Assembly: GCA_014874385.1 (NCBI GenBank)
Contig: JACWAE010000049.1
Location: 1-49,586, forward strand
Direction of reading: 5' to 3'
Origin: Dehalococcoidia bacterium
GTDB taxonomy: Bacteria; Chloroflexota; Dehalococcoidia; SZUA-161
DNA: 49,586 bases
Made by a program: the position numbers and the translations under genes. Position 1 is the first letter of the stretch. Each line of letters begins with the position of its first letter. The notes under the pieces are model-generated. The model made no database searches. It saw only the letters and a list, made by a program, of their open reading frames with translations, and had not been told where the DNA came from. Shown here one piece after another: positions 16,234-24,864 of the stretch.

Positions 16234-16631
16234 GGGCTTTTCCGCTCTCCCGGCCCTCCTTTGTCGTTACTTTCTGCTTGAGGCGGTCTACAGCATACTC
16301 GCAGGCAGCGAAAGCCTCCTGACGATGGACAGCGGCAACGGCGATGACTATGGTAACCTCACGGCCCTATCCTCCCTTTTCGATAGCAGAAAGCTATCTC
16401 GTCCATTTCCCACCTCTTCCTGATTTCAGCGATTATATCCTTCAGCATCTTCTCCGGCGCTTCCCCGGAGACGCCGTGCTCCAGGTAAAGCACTTTTTTG
16501 TCCCCGGAGCGGCCTCGTACCCTGCCGGTAAAGGTGACCACTGCACCGCAGTTTTCTGCTTTAATCCTGGCGATGACTTGCTCGGGTATTATAGGCTTAT
16601 CCGTAACCTCGAGTATATCTTTCTTGCTCAT
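16214..16631 (-). pseudogene. moaE: Molybdopterin synthase large subunit MoaE, frameshifted
   Basis: The first 90 codons read as MoaE (IIPEQVIARIKAENCGAVV, FTGRVRG, LYLEHGVSGEA, CYRKGRIGP) and then hit TGA. In the next frame the missing end follows at once: EVTIVIAVAAVHRQEAFAAC, then EYAVDRLKQKVTTKEG, ending at 16214. A two-base loss near 16357 explains it: CCGTGAGG would read P-G-E if it were CCGGGTGAGG. With two bases restored the protein is 139 residues, the normal MoaE length. MoaE makes the dithiolene of molybdopterin with MoaD. This is either a recent mutation or an assembly error in a G/C run. It matters because the window has a molybdopterin enzyme at 3149-3823. No moaD lies next to it. 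Confidence 0.85.
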
Positions 16632-16784
16632 CTCTGTCTCTCCCAGGGAAAGGCTCTTTCAAGTAACATCTGGGCAAATTATATCCTATCAATGGTTTGA
16701 AGTCGAACCTGAATTGTGAAACTTTCCGGCTTTGCTTTCTCTGACAGCCGTTTTCATGTTAGATTAGCGGTAAATACTTCGTGG

Positions 16785-16790
16785 TATAAT
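16785..16790 (+). promoter_or_regulatory. Extended -10 box before the PKD lipoprotein
   Basis: TGGTATAAT gives an extended -10 (TGnTATAAT), 27 bases before the start codon at 16817. No good -35 is seen, which is acceptable for extended -10 promoters. Confidence 0.45.
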
Positions 16791-16816
16791 AGGGGCCGAA
16801 TATTCGGAGAACAACA

Positions 16817-17437
16817 ATGATGAGGGTAGCGGTAGTTCTAGCTTTGATTATATTGGCATTGAGCATTCTGGCGGGCTGTGGGACGAATACTCCCCAGGCT
16901 AAGTTCTCTGCCACACCCCTCAGCGGCCACCCTCCTCTGGTGGTACAGTTCACCGATAAATCAACAGGCAACATTAGTGCCTGGGAATGGGACTTCAACG
17001 GCGACGGGGTACCGGATAGCAACGTCCAGAATCCGGAGTATACTTACGAAAGTCCCGGCAACTACACAGTCAGCCTGACGGTGAGAGGGCCTGATGGGAA
17101 CAATACTATGGTGCAGAAAGATTACGTCCAGGTCACGCGCTGTTACCTGGCTGACTTTGCCATCGAGTCCATACCGGTGAACTGCGAAGTTCAGGGTAAC
17201 GGCACATTATGCGAAGGAACTACCACGGTTCATTTTATCGACAAATCCACGGGCAATGTAACTGCTTGGGCATGGGACTTCAATAACGACGGAATCATTG
17301 ACAGCACCGAGCAAAACCCCACTCACACCTATACCCAAAACGGTAACTACACCGTGACCCTCACCATCACCACACCCGAATGCAAAGATACAGTCACGAA
17401 ATGGGACTATATTAACCTCTCCGGATGCCACACCTGA
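16817..17437 (+). CDS. Lipoprotein with two PKD domains
   Basis: The protein has 206 residues. The signal peptide MMRVAVVLALIILALSI ends in LAGC, the lipid Cys at C21. Two PKD domains follow, at about 28-108 and 130-202. Each has the core signature: STGNISAWEWDFNGDG with PGNYTVSLTV, and STGNVTAWAWDFNNDG with NGNYTVTLTI. DFNGDG and DFNNDG may bind calcium. PKD domains are extracellular binding or spacer modules; no enzyme domain is attached, so it is probably a surface adhesin or ligand binder. GGAG lies just upstream of the start. Confidence 0.9.
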   Translation: MMRVAVVLALIILALSILAGCGTNTPQAKFSATPLSGHPPLVVQFTDKSTGNISAWEWDFNGDGVPDSNVQNPEYTYESPGNYTVSLTVRGPDGNNTMVQKDYVQVTRCYLADFAIESIPVNCEVQGNGTLCEGTTTVHFIDKSTGNVTAWAWDFNNDGIIDSTEQNPTHTYTQNGNYTVTLTITTPECKDTVTKWDYINLSGCHT

Positions 17438-17775
17438 GGCGGAGGCTAAGATAGCGCCGGTCAGGCGCAAAAAACCAAGGCTGCATATTGCTCACCACGG
17501 GGGGGCAGGTTCCGAACCTGCCCCCACTGCATGGATTCCCGCTTGCACCGAATGATATCCCAGCAGGGGCTGCGTTGTGCTCCTACAAGGCATCAAACAG
17601 CCTCTATTGGAATCTGCTTGACTGCCATGTTCGATGTGTTATCATGTTTGGGAACAGAGAGCAGTGATGATTGCCTCATTGCCTGTCAAGATGCGGTTCC
17701 AGTAGGAGATATCAGCTTCTGATACGTTTATAAACCTTGCGTCCTAGGGTGAAGGGACAGGAGTTTTGAGGCATA
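17438..17775. other. Intergenic region with a 25-bp palindrome, no gene seen
   Basis: At 17501-17525, GGGGGCAGGTTC and GAACCTGCCCCC face each other around one base. It sits 63 bases past the PKD gene stop, with no T-run, so it may be a transcription-end hairpin or a REP-type repeat. The rest of the interval has only short unsupported frames. Confidence 0.6.
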
Positions 17776-18783
17776 ATGTTTTCCACTAAGACCAGCGCCG
17801 CTGGCCTTTCAATTCTTTCCAATAGCATCCTTGTCGCCCTCAAGCTAGCTGCTGGCATTTTCATGGGCAGCGTCAGCGTCATTTCCGAGGGCGCCCACAG
17901 TGCCGTTGACCTCCTGGCCGCCTTCATCGCCTTCGTCAGCATACGCGCCGCCGCCAAGCCTGCCGATGAAGAGCACGAGTTCGGCCACGGCAAGTTCGAG
18001 AATATCAGCGGCACCATCGAAGCACTGCTTATTTTCCTTGCTGCAGGGCTTATTATCTATGAGGCCATAAATAAGATAATCACCAGAGCCACGCCGGAAT
18101 TCCTCACCGCAGGCATTGCCATTATGGCGTTCTCGGCAGTGCTCAATTTCTTTGTATCACGCTTCCTCCATAAGATGGCAAGTCGCAGCGATTCAGTGGC
18201 ACTTGAAGCAGATGCCTGGCATCTGACCACCGACGTCTACACCTCTCTGGGCGTCTTCGCAGGGCTGATAATAGTAGAGATAACGCACTGGTATATACTG
18301 GACCCTATAATTGCTATAGGAGTGGCTTTGCTCATAGGCAGGGCAGCCTGGAACATTACCCGCAAGTCGGTAGGCGGCCTGGTAGATGTGCGCCTGCCCA
18401 AGGAAGAGGAAGATATCATAGCAGCCAGCATTACAGAGCATCTGGGGGAGATAACCGGTTTTCACGAGCTGCGTACCCGTAAGGCAGGAAGCCAGCGTTA
18501 TATAAACTTGCACCTTGTCTTGCCCAAATCGGTGACACTGGAGACAGCTCATAAGCTTTGCGATCACCTGGAAGAGGATATCAAGAGCAAGCTGTCCAAC
18601 GGATTGGTCACCATTCACTGCGAGCCCTGTGAGCAAGCTGAGGACGGCTCTTGCCCACCCGACTGCCCCGTAGTAAATTGCACTGTACGCTTAGAAGAAA
18701 AGGATTCCGGGAAATCGCATACAACGCGGTCAATCCAACCGAATACCCTTCGGCTGCTTCGGCAAAGGCGATTCCGCAAGTAG
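17776..18783 (+). CDS. Cation diffusion facilitator (CDF) family metal transporter
   Basis: The 335-residue protein has the CDF plan: six helices in the first 200 residues, HSAVDLLAA with an HxxxD-type site in helix 2, HEFGHGKFENISG in the loop, and DAWHLTTDVYTS with HxxxD in helix 5, which form the transport metal site. The cytoplasmic ferredoxin-like domain (about 210-290) follows. CDF proteins export Zn, Fe, Mn or Co against protons. The C-terminus has an extra Cys-rich tail, CEPCEQAEDGSCPPDCPVVNC, which could bind metal and is not typical. TTGAGG precedes the ATG. It stands alone and converges with the ABC-2 permease. Confidence 0.92.
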   Translation: MFSTKTSAAGLSILSNSILVALKLAAGIFMGSVSVISEGAHSAVDLLAAFIAFVSIRAAAKPADEEHEFGHGKFENISGTIEALLIFLAAGLIIYEAINKIITRATPEFLTAGIAIMAFSAVLNFFVSRFLHKMASRSDSVALEADAWHLTTDVYTSLGVFAGLIIVEITHWYILDPIIAIGVALLIGRAAWNITRKSVGGLVDVRLPKEEEDIIAASITEHLGEITGFHELRTRKAGSQRYINLHLVLPKSVTLETAHKLCDHLEEDIKSKLSNGLVTIHCEPCEQAEDGSCPPDCPVVNCTVRLEEKDSGKSHTTRSIQPNTLRLLRQRRFRK

Positions 18784-18807
18784 TCGTAAAGGGAGATAAC
18801 ACGGAGG

Positions 18808-19608
18808 TCAGTCCTCCCTTCTTAACGCGATCAGCATGCCGCTGACAAGAAATACAATAGCGTAAGCTATCATCACCGCTATGCCCACCCCCAAATGGGG
18901 CGTAAACGTTGGCAAATTGGATTCGCCCCCTCCACCCCTAAAAAGCAAGCTACTTGAGGTACCTAAAACACTTGTTATAAGACCCGACGAGTAAGTAACA
19001 ATGAACCAGGGCTCCTGGTTCACACGCGTCAGGATCCCCTCCACCACCCGCAGTACCACCATGAGAAACAGGAAACCCACAATTGTGGAAGAAATGGAGC
19101 GCTTCAGAAGGCCGCTGAAGAAAAATACTACGCTTACTGCGGCGGCGGAGAAGAGTAAGGCTGTTAAGAAGGACTTCCCCAGTCCTGTGGGAATTGCTCC
19201 CCACCCATATAGTTGTGCTATCTGCAACATCATGACCACGTAATAGAGAAGAACCACAAGGAAGGTAGCCAACAATGCAGCTATATACTTACCTGCGAAG
19301 ATTGACGACCGTCTCTGCGGCGTGGGGAACGATAGCAGGTTCGTCTTCTTCTCGAACTCACCGCACACTGCATCTCCGGCAAACATGGCCGCTGAGATTA
19401 CTATCAGTACGTTGAGGAAAGTGAGGACGTTGTCGGCAAACACGCCTGCAGTGTCCGGAACTTTCACATAGAAGATCAGGGGTATGATAATAGCCAGTGC
19501 CGCAATTATGAGAAGCCTCCTGTTCTTCAGGTATTTCACTAATTCAAACTTAACTGAGAGATAAGTGTCGAAGACATCGTTCATAATATTATCTCTAGCC
19601 ATTTCCAT
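18808..19608 (-). CDS. ABC-2 type transporter permease
   Basis: The 266-residue protein has about six membrane segments, the first at 33-51 (LLIIAALAIIIPLIFYV) and the last near the C-terminus (AVMIAYAIVFLVSGMLIAL). The motif CGEFEKKTNLLSFPTPQRRS, between helices 2 and 3, is typical of ABC-2 permeases that pair with a separate ATPase. Its start overlaps the end of the ATPase gene by 14 bases, so the two are translated together. The substrate (drug, lipid or peptide) is not shown by the sequence. Confidence 0.88.
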   Translation of the reverse strand: MEMARDNIMNDVFDTYLSVKFELVKYLKNRRLLIIAALAIIIPLIFYVKVPDTAGVFADNVLTFLNVLIVISAAMFAGDAVCGEFEKKTNLLSFPTPQRRSSIFAGKYIAALLATFLVVLLYYVVMMLQIAQLYGWGAIPTGLGKSFLTALLFSAAAVSVVFFFSGLLKRSISSTIVGFLFLMVVLRVVEGILTRVNQEPWFIVTYSSGLITSVLGTSSSLLFRGGGGESNLPTFTPHLGVGIAVMIAYAIVFLVSGMLIALRRED

Positions 19609-20554
19609 CTAATTGCCCCCTTTTCTCCTCACCCATGACAGAGACGTAGTAGTCTTCCAGTCCTGCGCTCTCTACATTGTAAGAAACCACATCAAAATTC
19701 AAAGACACGAGACGTCTTAGTATTTGAACGCTTGAATCCGGTTGCCCGTCGTAGAGCAGTCGAGCAGTGTTATCGTTCACGTCTACGCTTTTTATCAGTT
19801 CTATTGCCCTCAGTTTCTCAATTTCTTCCCGCGATAGCGGCTTGAGAAACTTCACATCCACCACCTTACGTTCCATCGTGCTACCGATCCTATCCATGGA
19901 ATCCGATGAGACAACCTTGCCCTTATTCAGGAAGACCACTGTATTGCAGACTTCGGCAACCTCCCCCAGGAGATGAGAACTCAGGAAAACTGTCATGCCC
20001 ACGCTACGGAATTGACGTATCAACTCTCTGACGTCCCTGATCCCTTCCGGGTCCAACCCGAGGACCGGCTCGTCGAGGATAAGGTTGTCCGGTTCGTGCA
20101 ATATGGCTTTGGCTATTGTGAGCCGTCGCAGCATGCCCGTGCTGAAGGTACCTATCTTCTTATGCTCCCAGTCCGATAGCTTCACCAACTCCAGCGATTC
20201 CTTGATTCTGCGGTCTATATCTCCACCGCTCATCCTGTAGACCCTGCCGAAATAGGTCAGCATCTCGCGAGGGGTCAGGTAGTCATAGACGCCGGGTACT
20301 TCGATCAGCGCCCCGATAGTGCGGAGAGCCTCTCTCGGCCTCGCCGCTACGTCGACGCCATTCACGTAAGCATGCCCTGAGCTGGGCCTGCTCAGGCCGG
20401 TCAATATCTTGATAGTAGTCGTCTTGCCCGCTCCGTTGGGACCAACGTATCCCACGACCTCACCTTTTCTTATCTGCAGGGAAATCCCATCTAGCGCAGT
20501 AAAGTTATTGCCGTATCTCTTGACGAGGTTCTCCGTTTGAATTGCGTATTCCAT
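19595..20554 (-). CDS. ABC transporter ATP-binding protein
   Basis: The 319-residue protein has Walker A GPNGAGKTT (38-46), a signature in the divergent form FSTGM (137-141), Walker B LILDEP (158-163), and a switch His in SSHLLGE. The C-terminal 100 residues form the extension seen in DrrA/CcmA-like ABC-2 exporters. ATG at 20554 has AAGGAG eight bases upstream; a longer frame starting at 20587 lacks a site. It drives the permease encoded directly downstream. A role in export or self-resistance is inferred from the family. Confidence 0.93.
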   Translation of the reverse strand: MEYAIQTENLVKRYGNNFTALDGISLQIRKGEVVGYVGPNGAGKTTTIKILTGLSRPSSGHAYVNGVDVAARPREALRTIGALIEVPGVYDYLTPREMLTYFGRVYRMSGGDIDRRIKESLELVKLSDWEHKKIGTFSTGMLRRLTIAKAILHEPDNLILDEPVLGLDPEGIRDVRELIRQFRSVGMTVFLSSHLLGEVAEVCNTVVFLNKGKVVSSDSMDRIGSTMERKVVDVKFLKPLSREEIEKLRAIELIKSVDVNDNTARLLYDGQPDSSVQILRRLVSLNFDVVSYNVESAGLEDYYVSVMGEEKRGQLDGNG

Positions 20555-20774
20555 TGCTTTAGCTCCTTGTTGCCCCTGATTGGCCACAGGCTAATAGAAT
20601 ATTATCATGCGGCCAGTTGAATAGTCATTACATTTCGAGGTGAAACGTTACAAAGAAGTAGCATTTCAGATTTCAGTCTGAAGCGAAGGCGATCCACTGG
20701 AATAAAGGTTGCCTATTACCTTATGCAGCAGTCGCCTGCCCTGACCTCTATTTTGCAACGTGGTTGCTCTGGCT

Positions 20775-20963
20775 TTACCCACGTTTAACCTCTCCGAACT
20801 CAGGCATAAAGTTCTGTAAAATCCAGATATAGGCTTCGGCAACCTTCCTCTGCTGCTCGAAGGATGCACCTCTAATTATGAGGGTACGACCCCGGTCGGT
20901 TCGCAGTGTTTTCCTCATTGTCGCGTGCCCTTCCACTTCGTTCTCCTCAATTCGTGTACACAT
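20775..20963 (-). CDS. Small protein of unknown function downstream of HtrA
   Basis: The 62-residue protein is charged, with one long predicted helix (FEQQRKVAEAYIWILQNF). I do not recognise the family. AGGAGGAGG lies upstream of the ATG at 20963, a very strong ribosome site for such a short gene. It starts 28 bases after the HtrA stop in the same direction, so it is likely the last gene of that unit. No signal peptide is seen. Confidence 0.5.
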   Translation of the reverse strand: MCTRIEENEVEGHATMRKTLRTDRGRTLIIRGASFEQQRKVAEAYIWILQNFMPEFGEVKRG

Positions 20964-20991
20964 TTCCCCCAACCTCCTCCTGCGCAGTCCC

Positions 20992-22080
20992 TTACGAGGG
21001 GCTTTGTCCCAGGGTAACCGACACTGTCATCTGGCTATTTCCACGCCAGATCGTTAACTGTACATTGTCCCCAACATTGTCCTGCCACAGCAGCTTTGTC
21101 AATTGGGATGCCTCAGTCACGTCCTGGCCCTGGAAGCTAGTGATGACATCGTTGGTCTCAATTCCTGCTTTGGCCGCCGGGCCACCTGGCTCAGCGTACG
21201 CAACCAGGACCCCTTTAGTTATAGATATGCCAAGCTGCGAGGCCAATGTGGGTGTGAGGTCTTCCATCTCGAGGCCAAGGAAGGGCCTGGTCACATGTCC
21301 GTACTTGACCAGGTCGTTATACACGCGGCTGGCAGTGTTGGCGCCTATGGCAAAGCCAATGTTTTCTGCACTGGAGATGATGAACGTATTGATTCCCACT
21401 ACCTGGCCTTCCAGATTTACCAGGGGGCCGCCGCTGTTGCCCGGGTTGATGGCAGCATCGGTCTGTATCACGTCATAGTAAGCAGACTGTCCAATAGTGA
21501 AGGTGCGCCCCAGACCGCTCACTATCCCCAGAGTAACAGTGGGGCCGCCTTCTGACAGCCCCAGGGCGTTGCCAATGGCTATCACCCAATCTCCATCGCG
21601 TAACCCTGAGGGGTCGCCGAACTGAGCCGTGGGAAGGTTGTGGCCGTCTATCTTAATCACTGCCAGGTCGCTGGTCGGGTCAGCGCCCACGAGTTTAGCC
21701 TGATAGGTTGTAGCATCGTTGGGCAGCGATACCTCGATCTTAGTGTACCCATCTATTACGTGGTTATTGGTCAGGATATAGCCATCTGGACTGAGTACCA
21801 CCCCTGAGCCGCTTTTCGTGGCTGTGGTCTGAAAGAAAAATGAGGTGTCCGTGTACTCAACAGAAACATAGGCCACTGCTGGCGTGACCTTCGCCACTAC
21901 ATCAGCAACCGAGGGCAGAGCAGATAGCGGCGTCCCACTGGGCGTTGTAGTAGGCTGGGTTATGGGCGTCGCGCTGGGGGTTGAGTTGTTACCTAGCGTG
22001 GCCGTAGTTGTACAGGCGCTGACCAACATTATCAGCAGAATGACCGGAATGAGAATCCTGAGTTTGCTTATCCTGGACAT
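20992..22080 (-). CDS. HtrA/DegP-like serine protease with one PDZ domain, lipoprotein
   Basis: The 362-residue protein has a lipobox LVSAC with C23, then a Ser/Thr/Pro-rich linker (24-55). The trypsin-like domain has H107 in TNNHVID, D138 in TSDLAVIKID and S216 in NPGNSGGPL. One PDZ domain covers about 265-355 (GLEMEDLTP, GGPAAKAGIETNDVITSF). HtrA proteins degrade or refold damaged proteins outside the membrane. It lies downstream of a two-component system in the same direction, with a 94-base gap, which suggests control by envelope stress. A membrane anchor by lipid rather than a helix is less common in this family. Confidence 0.93.
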   Translation of the reverse strand: MSRISKLRILIPVILLIMLVSACTTTATLGNNSTPSATPITQPTTTPSGTPLSALPSVADVVAKVTPAVAYVSVEYTDTSFFFQTTATKSGSGVVLSPDGYILTNNHVIDGYTKIEVSLPNDATTYQAKLVGADPTSDLAVIKIDGHNLPTAQFGDPSGLRDGDWVIAIGNALGLSEGGPTVTLGIVSGLGRTFTIGQSAYYDVIQTDAAINPGNSGGPLVNLEGQVVGINTFIISSAENIGFAIGANTASRVYNDLVKYGHVTRPFLGLEMEDLTPTLASQLGISITKGVLVAYAEPGGPAAKAGIETNDVITSFQGQDVTEASQLTKLLWQDNVGDNVQLTIWRGNSQMTVSVTLGQSPS

Positions 22081-22174
22081 ACTTCCTCCTTTTCCACCCT
22101 ATCAATAGTAGGCCATGTTGCGATGCAATAACATTCTGGTTCACATTGGTATCATCATCCTTCAAATTAAAAAA

Positions 22175-23587
22175 CTAGGATATAAGCTTTTGTTGCGTTC
22201 CCGGCAATGTAAAGGAGAACTTGCTCCCCTTGCCCACTTCGCTTTCAACCCAGATTTTGCCCCCGTGGAGCTCGACCATCTGCTTGGCTATGGCAAGCCC
22301 CAGGCCGGCACCACCCGTTTTCCTGGAACGGGCATCGTCCACTTTATAGAAACGCTCGAATATATAAGGTAAATGCTCCGCGGGAATCCCCTCCCCTGTA
22401 TCTGCAACAGAGACCAGTACACCATCCTTATCGGCTGAAACAGCGACCGTCACAGTGCCGCCTGAAGGAGTGTGATTGAGTGCGTTATCAAGGAGGTTTG
22501 CCACAACCTGCTCGATTCTTCTGCCATCTGCCTCAATCTCGGGCAACCCCTCTGCTACGTCCATGCTCAAGGTTATGTTCTTCCCCCGCGCAATAACCTC
22601 AGCCTGGGAAACTCGCCGCTGCACCAGCTCTGCCAAGCTTGTGGGCTCGAACTCCAACTTCAGGTGTCCGGATTCAGCAAGCGTCAAATCTCGCAGCTCT
22701 GCTACAAGCCTGGTGAGCACCTCCGTCTCCTCTTTTATCGAATTGAGATTATCGGGGTTCGACTCGTATACGCCGTCAAGCATGGCATCCACTGTCCCCC
22801 CGATAACAGACAGCGGTGTGCGCAACTCATGGGCAATATCGGCAAATAAGCGGCGGCGCGACTGCTCACTGCTATCGAGGCTCGAAGCCATGGAGTTGAA
22901 CGAGCTTGCCAGCTCGCCGAACTCATCTCCCGACTTGACATCTACTCTGTAGGCCAGGTCACCGCTGGCGATGCGGGCAGCTCCTTTCTTTAGCGCCCGG
23001 ATTGGTTTAGTGAATTGTCTGGTCAAAAACAGGCCCAGCAAGATCGCTACTGCAGCCCCTACCCCCCCGGCTATAAACAGAGACGTGTTAACATGGCTGA
23101 GAAAGCTCTGTTCAGGTGAAAACGGCTGCGGTTGCTGTCCAGGCGCGATGCCGGGTATTATGAACTGCACGGTTACCATCCCGGACGATAACACATATAG
23201 TTTGCCTACCTCCTGGCCTGAGACAACGATGCTTGTTGGCTTAGACAACCCCACGCTTGCAGCAGTCTGGCCAAGCCACTCACCATCTGTGTCACCAACT
23301 ATTGTGCCAGAGCTATCTGCTAAAATAAGCCGGTCATTGAGGAATACAGGCGAGTTCTCAAGCATGTCTTGTACCCCAGACCAACCGCCATTCACAGTAT
23401 AAAACTCCCTAAGCCTTTCTTCTGTCCGCTGTAAGTATGAAGCCCTGCTTTGCGCTATGAACTCGCCGAACTCACTGGTAGTGCGGTGGTGGGTTAAATA
23501 TGCCGTAACACCGACTGAGACGGCGACTACCAGAAGCAATGCAATGGCGAGCTTCCAGCTAAGGCTACGCACCCATACCCTCCACAA
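22175..23587 (-). CDS. Sensor histidine kinase (HAMP, HisKA, HATPase)
   Basis: The 470-residue protein has helix 1 at about 12-31, an extracellular sensor at 33-165 (with [16 protein letters not shown], a Cache/PAS-like region) and helix 2 at 168-189. HAMP (191-243) follows, then HisKA with phospho-His H253 in [13 protein letters not shown], and the ATPase with [17 protein letters not shown] and [12 protein letters not shown]. It autophosphorylates and passes phosphate to the response regulator whose gene ends 23 bases inside its own start. The Pro/Gln-rich stretch [16 protein letters not shown] before helix 2 is a flexible tether. The signal is unknown; the neighbourhood (HtrA, efflux) points to envelope stress. 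Confidence 0.94.
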   Translation of the reverse strand: MWRVWVRSLSWKLAIALLLVVAVSVGVTAYLTHHRTTSEFGEFIAQSRASYLQRTEERLREFYTVNGGWSGVQDMLENSPVFLNDRLILADSSGTIVGDTDGEWLGQTAASVGLSKPTSIVVSGQEVGKLYVLSSGMVTVQFIIPGIAPGQQPQPFSPEQSFLSHVNTSLFIAGGVGAAVAILLGLFLTRQFTKPIRALKKGAARIASGDLAYRVDVKSGDEFGELASSFNSMASSLDSSEQSRRRLFADIAHELRTPLSVIGGTVDAMLDGVYESNPDNLNSIKEETEVLTRLVAELRDLTLAESGHLKLEFEPTSLAELVQRRVSQAEVIARGKNITLSMDVAEGLPEIEADGRRIEQVVANLLDNALNHTPSGGTVTVAVSADKDGVLVSVADTGEGIPAEHLPYIFERFYKVDDARSRKTGGAGLGLAIAKQMVELHGGKIWVESEVGKGSKFSFTLPGTQQKLIS

Positions 23588-24260
23588 GTTTATAACCTAT
23601 TCCTCGCACTGTTAGGATATATCTGGGTAAATCGGGGTCAGTCTCCACCTTCTTGCGCAGGTTCTTGATATGGCTATCTATGACACGTTCGTAGCCCTCA
23701 TAGGCACTGCCTTGAACCTTGTCTAGCAATTGCATACGGCTATAAACACGGCCAGGCGCTTCAGCCATGACTCTGAGAAGGTCGAATTCGGTAGGTGTCA
23801 ACTCCAGAAGTTTGTCACCGCGTCTGACCTCGTGCTTTTCCAGATCGATAGTTAACCCGGTGATCTCTATTCTTTTCGTCTTGATGGCTGCGCTCTCTGT
23901 ACGGCGGAGAACCGCCCTTACCCTTGACACCAGTTCCTTGGGATTGAAGGGCTTGACTACGTAGTCATCTGCACCAAGTTCCAGGCCTAATATCTTGTCT
24001 GAATCATCGTCAAGAGCTGTCAGCATGATAATAGGGACGTTCGACTCATTACGCAGGGTGCGGCACACATCCCACCCTGATATCTCCGGAAGCATCAGGT
24101 CGAGAATGATGAGATCGGGGGATTCGTTCCTCGCCATCTGGAGAGCCAATCTCCCATCATAAGCGACGATGACTCTGTAGCCATCTCTTTCGAGATAGGC
24201 TCTCACAATGTCAACTATCTTCTTCTCGTCATCTACCACAAGGATTTTTTTGTGTGCCAT
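23565..24260 (-). CDS. OmpR/PhoB-family response regulator
   Basis: The 231-residue protein has a receiver with acidic pocket D10 and D11, phospho-acceptor D54 in IILDLMLP, and K103 in YVVKPF. A winged-helix DNA-binding domain (about 128-228) follows, with [17 protein letters not shown] and [13 protein letters not shown]. The length and layout are those of PhoB-type activators. The gene overlaps its kinase by 23 bases. A promoter with TTGACA at 24319-24324 and GACAAT at 24296-24301 is directly upstream. Confidence 0.95.
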   Translation of the reverse strand: MAHKKILVVDDEKKIVDIVRAYLERDGYRVIVAYDGRLALQMARNESPDLIILDLMLPEISGWDVCRTLRNESNVPIIMLTALDDDSDKILGLELGADDYVVKPFNPKELVSRVRAVLRRTESAAIKTKRIEITGLTIDLEKHEVRRGDKLLELTPTEFDLLRVMAEAPGRVYSRMQLLDKVQGSAYEGYERVIDSHIKNLRKKVETDPDLPRYILTVRGIGYKLVEGMGA

Positions 24261-24295
24261 GGGAAACTCGGTATAATCCGACTCACTTAATATTG

Positions 24296-24324
24296 ATTGT
24301 CGCTTTACCCTAGAGAATTGTCAA
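24296..24324 (-). promoter_or_regulatory. Promoter of the response-regulator/kinase unit
   Basis: On the minus strand there is a perfect TTGACA, 17 bases, then GACAAT. The -10 is 35 bases before the ATG. This separates the two-component unit from the efflux unit that ends at 24403. Confidence 0.65.
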
Positions 24325-24402
24325 ACACTTGAGCGAAGGGTCAACCCAGACCCGAGCTGCCTCTTCGCCCCCAATATGTTTAAACCCAAATCAGCAAGAC
24401 AT

Positions 24403-24852
24403 TTACTGGCTCAATCCGGCTCCCCTGAAGGAAGGCGAGATAAGGCTCGATGTTATGGTTATACTCCTGGCCTCGATAGAACCATCAGCATTCCTATTGC
24501 CCGAAACAGCTATATTCTCGCCGGTCGAAATATCTGCCAGGCTGCCTTCGGCCATCTTCTGTATGGAAGTGCTGTTACCGATATTAACCAGAACGCTGCC
24601 AGTAGTTGTTTTAAGTGTGATTACACTGCCCTCGACCTTTTCCACTGTGCCCACAGTTGCTCCAAAACCCGAAGTGATTCCGGTGGAGTTCCCCGACAAC
24701 TGGACACTTCCTTGCCCCGTGGTGGAAGAATACCGGATTGTCTGACTCCCCTGGCTCTTGCCGATGGCTACGCCTCCTGCCAGGGCACCGCCGATGGCAC
24801 TGCCTAATATGACCGCCACTATCAGCAAGGTTACAAAAGATTTCGGTTTCAT
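24403..24852 (-). CDS. Small exported protein, DUF5666-like
   Basis: The 149-residue protein has an N-terminal membrane segment or uncleaved signal (FVTLLIVAVILGSAIGGALAG), a Ser/Gly/Thr-rich linker, then a small beta domain: GTVEKVEGSVITLKTTTGSV, then LVNIGNSTSI and GENIAVSGNRNADGSIEARS. This last pattern is that of the DUF5666 OB-fold-like domain, found in exported proteins of unknown function. It starts 12 bases after the MacB-like permease, so it is the last gene of the efflux unit and may help it outside the membrane. Confidence 0.65.
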   Translation of the reverse strand: MKPKSFVTLLIVAVILGSAIGGALAGGVAIGKSQGSQTIRYSSTTGQGSVQLSGNSTGITSGFGATVGTVEKVEGSVITLKTTTGSVLVNIGNSTSIQKMAEGSLADISTGENIAVSGNRNADGSIEARSITITSSLISPSFRGAGLSQ

Positions 24853-24864
24853 GGTTATCCTCCC

